A DNA stretch of 64,000 nucleotides from DASQMT01 sp963835735. Its GTDB lineage: Bacteria; Actinomycetota; Thermoleophilia; Solirubrobacterales; Solirubrobacteraceae. The stretch lies in contig CAWIGP010000002.1 in NCBI GenBank assembly GCA_963835735.1, positions 310,001-374,000 of the forward strand. Direction: 5' to 3'. Position numbers and translations under genes: made by a program. This document shows, in pieces, positions 25,669 through 34,159 of the stretch (position 1 is its first letter; every line of letters starts with the position of its first letter). Under the pieces are notes generated by a model. That model was given only the letters and a program-made list of their open reading frames with translations, did no database searches and was not told the origin of the DNA.

Positions 25669-26173
25669 GGACCTGAACCAATACGTTGAGAAGCTCCGTC
25701 GCGAGCTCGCAGTCTCCGCCGATGTCGGCGGTCAGGACGCCCGCGAGCTGGCCGAGCGACTGACGGCTCCGCTCGAGTCGTCGGTCCGCCTGATGCTGTT
25801 CGATGCGCTTTCGGCCGCGGCGGACGAGATCACGCTCGAGCTCGCGCCCGGCTCGGTCGAGCTGCGCCTGCGCTCCGGCGAGCCCGACTTCGTCGTGACG
25901 CCGGCGCCCGCCGATGAGCCGTTCGAGCCGGCGACCGGCGGCGCGCCGATCGCGCCGCCCGAGGCCGACGAGGGCGCTATGGCGCGCATCAACCTCCGCC
26001 TGCCCGAGCAGCTCAAGGCCGCCATCGAGCAGGCCGCGAGCGCCGAGCGGCTGTCCGTCAACGCCTGGCTGGTGCGCGTCGTCACCGCCGCGCTCTCCCA
26101 GGACGACCCCGAGCAGCGCCAGCGGCAGCGCGGCGGCCGGGTCGGCCAGTCCTACACCGGCTGGGTGCGCTGA
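25667..26173 (+). CDS. Ribbon-helix-helix (HicB/Arc-like) DNA-binding protein
   Basis: 168 residues. The N-terminal 80 form a helical/strand region of unknown fold (DLNQYVEKLRRELAVSADVG). Residues about 105-145 are a ribbon-helix-helix domain: ARINLRLPEQLKAAIEQAA and LSVNAWLVRVVTAAL, the pattern of HicB-like antitoxins. There is no toxin beside it; the next gene, 34 bp on, is a DUF4097 protein, a pairing common in actinobacteria. It probably represses this two-gene operon through the repeats described just upstream. Confidence 0.75.
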   Translation: MDLNQYVEKLRRELAVSADVGGQDARELAERLTAPLESSVRLMLFDALSAAADEITLELAPGSVELRLRSGEPDFVVTPAPADEPFEPATGGAPIAPPEADEGAMARINLRLPEQLKAAIEQAASAERLSVNAWLVRVVTAALSQDDPEQRQRQRGGRVGQSYTGWVR

Positions 26174-26207
26174 CGCGCCCAACCCTGACCCTGAGATGAG
26201 GCACTCC

Positions 26208-27053
26208 ATGCAGACCTTCGAAACCCCCGAACCGATCACGGCCACGATCGAGATCGTCATCGGCGACGTCCAGATCAGCGCCGGCGACCGCGACACCACG
26301 GTGGTCGACGTGACGCCCAGCGACGCGTCCAACGACGAGGACGTCAGGGCCGCCGAGCAGACCCGCGTCGAATACGCGAACGAGCAGCTGCGAGTCAAGG
26401 CGCCGAAGCTGCGCTCGTGGATGAGCCGGACCGGCGGCGGGTCGGTCGACGTGACGGTCGAGCTGCCGGCCGGCTCGAACGTGCACGGCGTCGCGGGGTC
26501 GGCGGACTTCCACTCCGACGGCCGGCTCGGCTACTGCCGGATCAAGACCGGCCTCGGCGACATCCAGATCGACGAGGCCGACACGGTCAACCTCAACAGC
26601 GGCGCCGGCCGCATCAGCGCCGATCGCGCCACGGGCCACACCGAGGTGAACGCCGGCTCCGGCGAGGTGCGCCTCGGCGAACTCGACGGCAGCGCCGTGA
26701 TCAAGAACGCGAACGGCGACACGTGGGTCGGCGTCGCCCGCCGGGACCTGCGGCTGAGCGCGGCCAACGGCGACATCGCGGTCGACGTCGCGCACGCCAG
26801 CGTGGGCGCGAAGTCCGCCAACGGCAACGTCCGGATCGGCGAGGTCGTGCGCGGCTCGATCGCGCTCGAGACCTCGATCGGCGACCTCGAGGTCGGCATC
26901 CGCGAGGGGACGGCCGCGTGGCTCGACGTGAAGGCCACGGCCGGCAAGGTGCACAACGCGCTCGACGACGCCGACGCCCCCGACGCGTCGAGCGAGAAGG
27001 TCGAGGTGCGGGCCCGCACCACCGTCGGCGAGATCGCGATCCGGCGTCCGTGA
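26208..27053 (+). CDS. DUF4097-family beta-strand-repeat protein
   Basis: 281 residues made almost wholly of short repeating strands, visible as GDVQIS, GDIQIDEADT, GEVRLGELDG, GDTWVGVARR, GDIAVDV, GNVRIGEVVRG and GDLEVGIREG: a right-handed beta-helix or adhesin-like solenoid. No signal peptide, so likely cytosolic. ATG 26208 was chosen at MQTFETPEPITATIEIVIG, the usual family start. Co-transcribed with the ribbon-helix-helix gene. Molecular function is unknown in the family. Confidence 0.85.
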   Translation: MQTFETPEPITATIEIVIGDVQISAGDRDTTVVDVTPSDASNDEDVRAAEQTRVEYANEQLRVKAPKLRSWMSRTGGGSVDVTVELPAGSNVHGVAGSADFHSDGRLGYCRIKTGLGDIQIDEADTVNLNSGAGRISADRATGHTEVNAGSGEVRLGELDGSAVIKNANGDTWVGVARRDLRLSAANGDIAVDVAHASVGAKSANGNVRIGEVVRGSIALETSIGDLEVGIREGTAAWLDVKATAGKVHNALDDADAPDASSEKVEVRARTTVGEIAIRRP

Positions 27054-27155
27054 CTCCCATGACCAGTCCGCGATCCGCGATTACGGGCCAAGCGCCTGTA
27101 CAACCGCGACCCGACGCCGTAACCCGGCCGTAGCCGTCACTGCAATGCTGTCGGC

Positions 27156-27695
27156 ATGGACCACTTGGAGTTGATTGCACTGGAGGACGGCCTGCCCGAG
27201 ATCCGCCGCTCGCCGGCCACGGACGGGACGGTCGAGCTGATCGTGCGCCGGCCCGCGGAGGACGAGCGCGAGGTGCTGACCGAGGCGTCGCTCGACCCCG
27301 TCGAGGGAGTCGTGGGCGACTCCTGGCGCACGCGCGCCAACGGCTCGGCGGATCCCGAAACGCAGGTCACGCTGATGAACGCGCGGTCGGCGGCGCTGAT
27401 CGCCCGCACCCCCGACCGCTGGCCGCTCGCCGGCGACCAGCTCTTCGTCGACCTCGACCTGAGCGTCGCCAACCTGCCGCCCGGCACCCGTCTGCACGTA
27501 GGGTCGGCGGTGATCGAGGTCAGCGCCCTGCCGCATCGCGGCTGCGGCAAGTTCTCGCGGCGGTTCGGCCTGGACGCGCTGCGCTTCGTCAACTCGGACG
27601 TCGGCCGCGCGCTCAACCTGCGCGGGATCAACGCGCGGATCGTGACCGGCGGCACCGTGCGCACCGGCGACCCGATCCGCGCGGCCGCGCGCTGA
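27156..27695 (+). CDS. MOSC-domain protein
   Basis: 179 residues with the MOSC core: QVTLMNARSAALIA, GDQLFVDLDLSVANLPPG, and the conserved cysteine in HRGCGKFSRRFG followed by ALNLRGINARIVTGG. In MOSC proteins this Cys carries sulfur or contacts the molybdenum cofactor; stand-alone members can reduce N-hydroxylated compounds or transfer sulfur. No partner lies next to it, though a molybdenum enzyme (xanthine dehydrogenase) is in the window. ATG 27156. Confidence 0.82.
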   Translation: MDHLELIALEDGLPEIRRSPATDGTVELIVRRPAEDEREVLTEASLDPVEGVVGDSWRTRANGSADPETQVTLMNARSAALIARTPDRWPLAGDQLFVDLDLSVANLPPGTRLHVGSAVIEVSALPHRGCGKFSRRFGLDALRFVNSDVGRALNLRGINARIVTGGTVRTGDPIRAAAR

Positions 27696-27773
27696 GCTGG
27701 ACCGCGCCGCGCAGCGAGGCGCTCGCGTACGGCAACTGCGGCATTGAAAGGAGGATCGAGCGCGGCGGCGCGA

Positions 27774-27899
27774 CTCTGTTGCGCCTTGACCGCGCATAGC
27801 GCGGTTACAGCGCAACGCAGTCAGGGCGGGCCCGGCGCGCACTGCCCCGCCGCCGCTCTGTTGCGCCTTGAGATCGCCATTCGACTTCAAGGCGCAACA
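27774..27899. repeat. Paired palindromic repeats (REP-like) between convergent genes
   Basis: The 16-mer CTCTGTTGCGCCTTGA occurs at 27774-27789 and 27856-27871. The second copy is the left arm of a perfect 13-bp inverted repeat, TGTTGCGCCTTGA (27859-27871) with TCAAGGCGCAACA (27887-27899). The first begins a nested hairpin: GTTGCGC (27778)/GCGCAAC (27810) outside ACCGCGC (27789)/GCGCGGT (27799). They lie between the ends of the MOSC gene and the minus-strand reductase gene, so they could stop transcription from both sides or be small mobile palindromes. The rest of 27696-27986 shows no gene. Confidence 0.7.
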
Positions 27900-27986
27900 C
27901 AGCGTGCCGAGCCCGCGAGTCCGCCACGCACCCGCCCTCAAAGCCCGCCGTACACCAGCGCCCGCGCTGCGCGACGCTCCGAGCCG

Positions 27987-29384
27987 TCAGCGCGCGGCGG
28001 GCGTACCGCGGCTCGCCGCGACCAGTTCGTCGATCGAGACGAGCTTCACACGCGGGCGCCCGGCGGCCTCCCCGAGGCTGCGCTCGTGCTCGTCGATCGC
28101 CTGCCAGCCGTCCCACTCGACGACCGCGGGAGCGCTCGCGCGCAGCCACTCGCCGGTGGCCTCGCCGTCGCCGTCGGGCGGCTGCGGCAGCCGTCCGGCG
28201 CCCGCGTCCTCGACGATCTTGGCGACCGTGTCGGCCGCGTCCTTCTTGTTCGTGCCGATCACGCCGCTCGGGCCGCGCTTGATCCAGCCGACGCAGTACT
28301 CGCCGGCGTGCGGCTCGCCGTCCTCGCCGCAGACGCGGCCGCCGTCGTTGCGGATCAGCCCGCGGCGCGGGTCGAACGGGACGTCGCCGAGCGGCATGCC
28401 GCGGTAACCGATCGAGCGGATCACCAGCCCGCAGGGGATGACCTCCTCGCGGTCGGTGGCGACCGCGCGCAGGCTGCCGTCGTGGCCCGGCTCGATCCGG
28501 TTGTGCACGATCCGCATGCCGGTCACATGGCCGTGCTCCCCCTCGCCCAGCAGAGCGACGGGCGAGCGCAGGAAGCGCAGCGTGATGCGGTGGCTCGCGT
28601 CGCCGAGCGGGCGCTCCGAGTACTTCTGCAGGAGCTCGTAGTTGCGCCTGGTGGTCGCGTCGGCTTCGTTCTCCAGCCAGGCGGCGCTGTGCTCGTCGAG
28701 CTCGAGCTCGACGGGGTCGACCACCGGCGCCGCGCGCGACAGCTCGCCCAGCTCGCGCAGCTCGGGGTTGGTGAACGCGGCCTGGACCGGGCCGCGGCGG
28801 CCGAGCAGGATGACCTCCTCGACCTGCGCCGAGGCGAGCACGCCGAGCGCGTGGTCGGCCGTGTCGGTGCTCGCGAGCTCGTCGGGGTCGAGCACGAGCA
28901 TGCGCGCGATGTCGATCGCGACGTTGCCGTTGCCGACCACCACCGCGCGGGTGGCGGAGAGGTCGAACTGCTCGTCGCCCGCGTGCGGGTGGCCGTTGTA
29001 CCAGGCGACGAAGCGGGTCGCCGCGTACGAGCCCGGCCGGTCCTCGCCCGGGATGCCGAGGCGGTTGTCGGACGCCGCGCCGACGGCGTACACGACCGCG
29101 TGGTAGCGGGCGAGCAGGTCGGCGCGGGTCACGTCCTCCCCCACCGCGATCCCGCCGAAGAAGCGAAAGCCGTCGCGGGCGGCCGTCTTGTCGTACACGC
29201 GCGTGACGCTCTTGATCTTGGGGTGGTCGGGCGCGACGCCCGCGCGCACGAGCCCGTAAGGCGTGGGGAGCAGGTCGAGCAGGTCGACCTCGAAGCCCTG
29301 GGCGAGCAGCTGCTCGGCCGTGTAGAAGCCCGACGGACCGGCGCCGACGATGGCGACGCGGCGCCCTTCACCCACTTCGGTCAT
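27987..29384 (-). CDS. Ferredoxin/adrenodoxin-type NADP reductase (FprA-like)
   Basis: 465 residues of the adrenodoxin-reductase family, which passes electrons between NADPH and ferredoxins. FAD fold RRVAIVGAGPSGFYTAEQLL at residues 8-27; LPTPYGLVRAGVAPDHPKIK; NADP fold AVVVGNGNVAIDIARML (about residue 145) and LLGRRGPVQAAF. The C-terminus has GWIKRGPSGVIGTNKKDA, the family signature. ATG 29384 fits the family start. Single gene; divergent from the PspC cluster. Confidence 0.93.
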   Translation of the reverse strand: MTEVGEGRRVAIVGAGPSGFYTAEQLLAQGFEVDLLDLLPTPYGLVRAGVAPDHPKIKSVTRVYDKTAARDGFRFFGGIAVGEDVTRADLLARYHAVVYAVGAASDNRLGIPGEDRPGSYAATRFVAWYNGHPHAGDEQFDLSATRAVVVGNGNVAIDIARMLVLDPDELASTDTADHALGVLASAQVEEVILLGRRGPVQAAFTNPELRELGELSRAAPVVDPVELELDEHSAAWLENEADATTRRNYELLQKYSERPLGDASHRITLRFLRSPVALLGEGEHGHVTGMRIVHNRIEPGHDGSLRAVATDREEVIPCGLVIRSIGYRGMPLGDVPFDPRRGLIRNDGGRVCGEDGEPHAGEYCVGWIKRGPSGVIGTNKKDAADTVAKIVEDAGAGRLPQPPDGDGEATGEWLRASAPAVVEWDGWQAIDEHERSLGEAAGRPRVKLVSIDELVAASRGTPAAR

Positions 29385-29497
29385 GCGTGCCAGCTTACGT
29401 CCCTGAGAGCGGCGCCGGCGTCCCTTAGCGCGCTTCGGGGTTCGTTCAGGGTGGCTCCCGATGGTGAATCGGCGGCGCGCGCAGCAGGCTGTCACGC

Positions 29498-30714
29498 ATG
29501 ACGACTCACCCCACGAGCCCGGCGCACGCCCGGCAGCCGCTGCGCCGCGCGCGCGGCGACCGCCTGCTGCTCGGCGTCTGCGCCGGGATCGCGCGCTCGC
29601 TCGACCTGTCGCCGCTCGCCGTGCGGCTCGGCGCGGTGGCGCTTGCCGCGGTCGCGCTGCCGCTCGTGCTCGCGGGCTACGTGATCGTCGCGGCGATCGT
29701 GCCGCGCGACGACGGCCGCGTCTTGCTCGGCGGCGTCCCCGCCGACAGGCGCGAGACGCTGCTCGGCTGGGCGCTGGTCGGCCTCGTGCTCGTGTGGTTC
29801 GCGGGCTCGGAGTTCCGGCTCGAGGACCTCGTCTGGCCCGGGCTTTCGAGCTTCGGGATCTTCGCCGCCGCCGTGGCGGCGCTCGGGCTGCTCGCGCTGA
29901 ACCAGCGCCGCGCCGCGGCGCCCGCAGCGCCCGCACCGGCGGGCGCGGCCGGCCCGTCCGCGCCGGCCGGCGCAGCCGGCGGACGCCGCGTCCGCGCTCG
30001 GCGGCGATGCGCCGACCGTCCCGTTCGCCGACGAGCCGACCGCAACGCAACCGCTGCCGCCGCGCCGCCGCCCCGCCGCGCGGGCTGTCGCTCGGCACGA
30101 TCGGCGCCGCGGTACTGCTGATCTGGGGCGCGGTCGCGTTCCTGCTCGACGCCACGGGCGCGATCGACCCCGACGCCAGCGATGTTGCGATCGGGCTTGC
30201 CGTGGCCGCCGCGCTCGCCGGCGCGGGCGCGATCGCCGGCGCCGTGCTGCAGCGGCGCGGCGTGTTCGTGCTGCTCGCGCTCGGGACCGTGCTTGCGGCG
30301 GGCGCCGCCGGCGTCGGTCTCGTGGCGGACGAGCTCGACGACGGCGTCGGCTTCCGCACCGAGCGCCCGGCATCCGCGGCGGACATCCCCGACACCTACC
30401 GTCTCGGCGCCGGCGAGCTCGACATCGACCTGCGCGAGACGTCGCTCCCCGCGGGCGTCACCGACGTGCGGGCGAGCGTGCGCGTCGGCGACGTGACGGT
30501 GCTGGTGCCGCGCGGCGTGCGCGTGGAGTCGATCGGCCCGACGTTCGTCGACGGCGTCACGCGCGTGAACAGCGCGCTCCCCAAGCCGGAACCGCAGCCG
30601 GCCGGCAAGCGCAAGCGGGCGCGCCGCCGGCCCGCAGCGCCCGAGAAGACGATCCGCATCGACGCCGACGTCCGCGAGGGAGACGCCGACGTGGTCGCCG
30701 GTGGCAGCCCCTGA
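29498..30714 (+). pseudogene. PspC-domain membrane protein (frameshifted in its linker)
   Basis: Begins at ATG 29498 with the PspC domain: RARGDRLLLGVCAGIARSLD then TM segments to about residue 130. An Ala/Pro-rich linker follows, then (in another frame) two TM helices around LSLGTIGAAVLLIWGAVAFL and a soluble strand-rich tail with GELDIDLRETSLPAG, VLVPRGVRVES and IRIDADVREGDADV, like the LiaF/DUF2154-type domains. The linker is only readable by two single-base shifts: one at about 29950-29975, one in the GCCGCC-rich run near 30070-30085. The intermediate frame gives a sensible ADEPTATQPLPPRRRP. Because both indels sit in GC-rich repetitive codons, sequence error is plausible. Probably an envelope-stress partner of the adjacent PspC-type kinase. 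Confidence 0.7.
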
Positions 30715-30788
30715 CGCCGCGCCCGGCGCGCCCACGCGCGTCGGCGCACCCGGCCGCCTCGTCGCGGTCGCCGACGGTGGGCACGTGC

Positions 30789-30866
30789 CCGCTGATGGCC
30801 CGCCGGACCGCGATGCGGCGAACGCCGGCGGCACTCCGGCCGCTGATCGCACGCCGGAGCGCCATG
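30789..30866 (+). repeat. Imperfect 27-bp direct repeat with 51-bp period
   Basis: CCGCTGATGGCCCGCCGGAC (start of copy at 30789-30815) recurs as CCGCTGATCGCACGCCGGAG (30840-30866); 23 of 27 bases agree. The 51-bp period is a multiple of three, and in one plus frame both encode PL(M/I)ARR(T/S)AM. It sits between the PspC gene and the likely kinase start, in what would be the leader, and may be a remnant of repeated coding sequence or a binding-site pair. Confidence 0.45.
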
Positions 30867-30874
30867 CTGTGGCC

Positions 30875-32041
30875 ATGGAGGGCGATCGACTGCGACGCTC
30901 CGGGCCGGACCGCATGCTGCTCGGGGTGTGCGGCGGGCTCGGCGAGGCGCTCGGCGTCGACTCCGTCCTGCTGCGGCTGGGGTTCGCGGTAGCGGTCCCG
31001 TTCGGCGGCATCGGCGTGGGCGCGTACGTGATGACGGCGGCGCTGATGAGCGCGCCGGAGCCGGGGGCGACGATCCAGCGGGCGCGTGTCCAGCAGACCG
31101 CCGGGCTCGGGGTGCTGCTGCTGATCGGGCTGTTGACCATCGGCGCCAGCGGGCTGCTGCTGCCGATCGAGGTGCTTGCGGCGAGCGCGCTGCTGCTCGT
31201 CGGCCTCGGCCTCGCCTGGCGCCAGGCCGCGACCGCGTCGGCGCGCGGCGAGGGTCCCGGCTGGGCGCGCCCGCTGCTGCGCGACGTGCTGCGCGCGCTC
31301 GCCGCGGTCGCGCTGCTGATCGGCGGCGCGTTGCTGTTCCTGCAGCAGGGCACGGACGTCACCGCCGCCGCCGCCTCGGCGATCGCCGCTGTCGTCGTCG
31401 CCGCCGGCATCGGCCTGCTCGTAGGCCCGCGCCTGCGCCGCGCCCAGGCGGTGGCCGGCGAGGAGCGGCGCGAGCGGATCCGCAGCGAGGAGCGCTCGCT
31501 GATGGCGGCGCGCCTGCACGACTCCGTGCTGCAGACGCTCGCACTGATCCAGCGGGCCGACGACACGCGCGGCGCCCAGCGCCTCGCCCGCCGCCAGGAG
31601 CGCGAGCTGCGCGCCTGGCTGTACGGCGGCGAGGAGCTCGATGCGCCCAACACCTTCGCGGCCGCGCTGCGCCACGCGACGGAGGACGTCGAATCACGCT
31701 ACGACATCGCCGTCGAGCTCGTCCAGCCCAGCGACGCCCCGCTCGACGACGACCTCGAGGCGCTCGTCAGCGCCACCCGCGAGGCGCTCACCAACGCCGC
31801 CAAGCACGCGGGGACACCCACCGTCTCGATGCTTGCCCGCGTCAGCGACCGCGAGGCGTCGGTGTTCGTGCGCGACCGCGGCCGCGGCTTCGACCGCGCG
31901 CTCGTGCCGCACGACCGTGCCGGCCTGCGCGAGTCGATCGAGGCGCGCATGGCGCGACACGGCGGCCGCGCCGAGATCCACACCGCCCCAGGGGCGGGAA
32001 CGGAGGTCGAGCTGATCCTGCCACGAGGAGTCCGGCCGTGA
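30875..32041 (+). CDS. PspC-domain sensor histidine kinase (NarL/LiaS type)
   Basis: 388 residues from ATG 30875 (MEGDRLRRSGPDRMLLGVCG). A PspC domain occupies the first 60 residues, four to five TM helices reach about 190, then a dimerisation helix with the phospho-acceptor region RLHDSVLQTLALIQ. The ATPase domain has ALTNAAKHAG (N box), VRDRGRGFD and GRAEIHTAPGAGTEVELILP. A longer version from GTG 30701, overlapping the PspC gene stop, is possible but would add a disordered lead. Stop overlaps the response regulator start (GTGA). Likely senses envelope or membrane stress and phosphorylates the next gene product. Confidence 0.88.
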   Translation: MEGDRLRRSGPDRMLLGVCGGLGEALGVDSVLLRLGFAVAVPFGGIGVGAYVMTAALMSAPEPGATIQRARVQQTAGLGVLLLIGLLTIGASGLLLPIEVLAASALLLVGLGLAWRQAATASARGEGPGWARPLLRDVLRALAAVALLIGGALLFLQQGTDVTAAAASAIAAVVVAAGIGLLVGPRLRRAQAVAGEERRERIRSEERSLMAARLHDSVLQTLALIQRADDTRGAQRLARRQERELRAWLYGGEELDAPNTFAAALRHATEDVESRYDIAVELVQPSDAPLDDDLEALVSATREALTNAAKHAGTPTVSMLARVSDREASVFVRDRGRGFDRALVPHDRAGLRESIEARMARHGGRAEIHTAPGAGTEVELILPRGVRP

Positions 32042-32685
32042 ACCTGCCGCTGCGCCGCGTGGTGATCGTCGACGACCACGAGATCTTCCGCGCCGGGCTG
32101 AAGGCGGGGCTTGGCCCGAGCGTGCAGGTTGTCGGCGAGGCCGGCACCGTCGAGGCGGCCGTGCCGCTCATCAAGGCACTCGATCCCGACGTCGTGCTGC
32201 TCGACGTGCACCTTCCCGACGGCGGCGGCCAGTCGGTCATCGGCCCTGTCCACAGCGAGCGCCCGGCGGTGAAGTTCGTCGCGCTGTCGGTCTCCGACGC
32301 CGCCGAGGACGTCGTCGCGGTGATCCGCGCCGGCGCGCGCGGCTACGTCACCAAGACGATCACGCCGACGGAGCTGACCCACACGATCCACCGCATCGCG
32401 GACGGCGACGCGGTCTTCTCCCCCTGGCTGGCCGGCTTCGTCCTCGACGCCTTCAACGAAGGCGACGCGCCCGCGGTGAGCCGCAGCGAGATCGACCAGC
32501 TGACCCCGCGCGAGCAGGACGTGCTCCTGCTGCTCGCGCGCGGCTATACGTACAAGGAGATCGCGACGCGGCTGCACCTGTCGGTGAAGACGATCGAGAC
32601 GCACGTGTCGAACGTGCTGCGCAAGCTCCAGCTCTCCAACCGCAACGAACTGACCCGCTGGGCCGCGAAGCGCCGGATGGTGTGA
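32038..32685 (+). CDS. NarL/LuxR-type response regulator
   Basis: 215 residues: receiver domain with VVIVDDHEIFRAGL, phospho-acceptor Asp56 in VVLLDVHLPDG and Lys near YVTKTI, then a LuxR helix-turn-helix with LTPREQDVLLLLARGYTYKE and VKTIETHVSNVLRKLQLSNR. GTG 32038 overlaps the kinase stop. Partner of the PspC-type kinase; the frameshifted PspC protein upstream is the obvious third member, as in LiaFSR-like systems. Confidence 0.92.
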   Translation: MNLPLRRVVIVDDHEIFRAGLKAGLGPSVQVVGEAGTVEAAVPLIKALDPDVVLLDVHLPDGGGQSVIGPVHSERPAVKFVALSVSDAAEDVVAVIRAGARGYVTKTITPTELTHTIHRIADGDAVFSPWLAGFVLDAFNEGDAPAVSRSEIDQLTPREQDVLLLLARGYTYKEIATRLHLSVKTIETHVSNVLRKLQLSNRNELTRWAAKRRMV

Positions 32686-32778
32686 GAGAAATCCAACCGT
32701 TCGTCTAGAGACGCGCACGCGCGCGCGTGGCAACGTAGGTGCCTGACTGCGCCGCCGACATCCGCCGCCGACGATCCC

Positions 32779-33735
32779 GTGCTCGCCCTGCTGCGCGAGC
32801 GCGCGCGGGCGGGGAGCAAGCCCGGGCGGCGCACCGACCCGCACATCGTGTGCCTCGCGATCGAGGGCGGCGGGATGCGCGGCGCCGTGCCGGCCGGCAT
32901 GTGCCTGGCGCTCGAGCAGGCCGGGCTGATCGACTCGTTCGACCGCATCTACGGCTGCTCGTCTGGCGCGCTCGCGGCCTGCTTCGCGTCCGCCGGCCAG
33001 GCCGCGTTGTGGGCGACGAGCTTCGAGGACGCCGCGTGCCGGGCGTTCATCGACCCCCGCCGCGCGCTGCGCCGGCGGCCCGTACTCGACCTCGACTACC
33101 TGTTCGAAGAAGTGATCGGGCGCCGCCGGCCGCTGTCCTCGGGCGGCCTCGCCCGCGGCCCCGAGCTGCGCGCCGTCGCGGTGACAGACCGCGCGGAGCT
33201 GCGCGTGCTCGCGGACTTCGACGACGCCGCAGACGCGCTGGCGGCGGTGCGCGCGAGCTGCACGATCCCGCTGCTGGCCGGCGTGCCGCGGCGATACCGC
33301 GGCGAGCCGCTGGTCGACGGCGGCCTGCTCGAGCCGATCCCCTACGTGAGCGCGCTGCGCGACGGGGCGAGCCACGTGCTCGTGCTGCGCTCGCGCCCGG
33401 CCGCGTTCCGCAGCCGCACGCGGATCCGGGCGACCGAGCTGGTGGTCGGCCGCGCCCACCCCGGGCTGGTGCAGCTGCTGCGCACCTGCCACGCCCGCTA
33501 CAACGAGCACGCCGCCGAGCTGGAGGCGCTCGCCGGTGACGCCACCGTCCGTCAGGTGACGCCGCCGCCCGGCGCGCGGCTCGTCGGCCGCCTCAGCGTC
33601 GACGCCGGCCGGATGGCGGAGAGCCTCCGGATCGGCACCGAGAGCTTGGTCGCGGCGCTCTCGACCGAGCCGGGGCCGCGACTGCTCCCGGCGCCCGCCA
33701 CGAAGCGCGTCGCGTTGCTGCCGGCGTCGGGTTAG
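32779..33735 (+). CDS. Patatin-like phospholipase
   Basis: 318 residues with the patatin catalytic layout: oxyanion loop EGGGMRGAVPAG (residues 29-40), nucleophile Ser61 in YGCSSGAL (GxSxG), and the dyad aspartate in PLVDGGLLEPIP (about residue 180). It resembles the YjjU group of bacterial patatin proteins. A lipid acyl hydrolase acting in the cytosol or on the inner membrane; no signal peptide. GTG 32779 is used. Its stop overlaps the convergent VOC gene end (33732-33735). Confidence 0.88.
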   Translation: MLALLRERARAGSKPGRRTDPHIVCLAIEGGGMRGAVPAGMCLALEQAGLIDSFDRIYGCSSGALAACFASAGQAALWATSFEDAACRAFIDPRRALRRRPVLDLDYLFEEVIGRRRPLSSGGLARGPELRAVAVTDRAELRVLADFDDAADALAAVRASCTIPLLAGVPRRYRGEPLVDGGLLEPIPYVSALRDGASHVLVLRSRPAAFRSRTRIRATELVVGRAHPGLVQLLRTCHARYNEHAAELEALAGDATVRQVTPPPGARLVGRLSVDAGRMAESLRIGTESLVAALSTEPGPRLLPAPATKRVALLPASG

Positions 33736-34094
33736 CGCTTCGGCTGCCAGAGCGCGATCTCGCCGGCCGCGGGCGTTGCGACCACGCTGCGCCAGCCGGC
33801 CGGGCCCTCGCGCGGCTCGAGCAGCAGCGAGGCGCCGAGCCGGCGCGCCCGCTCCGTGGCCGCGCCGATCTCGCCGACCTCGACGTACGGCAGCCAGAGC
33901 GAGCGCCCGGTGCCGCACTCGACGATCCCGCCGCCGAGCCCGCCGCCCATGTCGAGCGCGAGGTACGACCCCTCGTGCGCTTCGATCCGCTCCGGACGCC
34001 AGTCGCACAGCTCGCTGTAGAACGCGCGCGCGCCGGCGAGGTCGCCGGTGTGCAATTCCAGGTGGACCACCCGATTCGACTTCCAGGGCCTCAT
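33732..34094 (-). CDS. VOC-family (glyoxalase/bleomycin-resistance fold) protein
   Basis: 120 residues from ATG 34094. It has the paired beta-alpha-beta-beta-beta modules: VVHLELHTGDLAGARAFYSE at the start and VGEIGAATERARRLGASLLL in the second half, ending EIALWQPKR. A potential metal His is in HLELHTGD. It is divergent from the sigma factor gene by 65 bp. Function unknown; VOC proteins beside ECF sigma genes are frequent in actinobacteria. Confidence 0.8.
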   Translation of the reverse strand: MRPWKSNRVVHLELHTGDLAGARAFYSELCDWRPERIEAHEGSYLALDMGGGLGGGIVECGTGRSLWLPYVEVGEIGAATERARRLGASLLLEPREGPAGWRSVVATPAAGEIALWQPKR

Positions 34095-34159
34095 GCTCTG
34101 GCGTTTGGACCCCCGAGGCCGCTCGAACTCATCGCACCGAGGGCTAACCTGGCGAGAGG

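Noticed and set aside
25667..27053. Toxin-antitoxin pair
   Set aside because: The partner of the HicB-like protein is a DUF4097 solenoid of 281 residues, not a HicA-type toxin.
27774..27899. CRISPR array
   Set aside because: Only two copies of the 16-mer, unequal structures and no cas genes.
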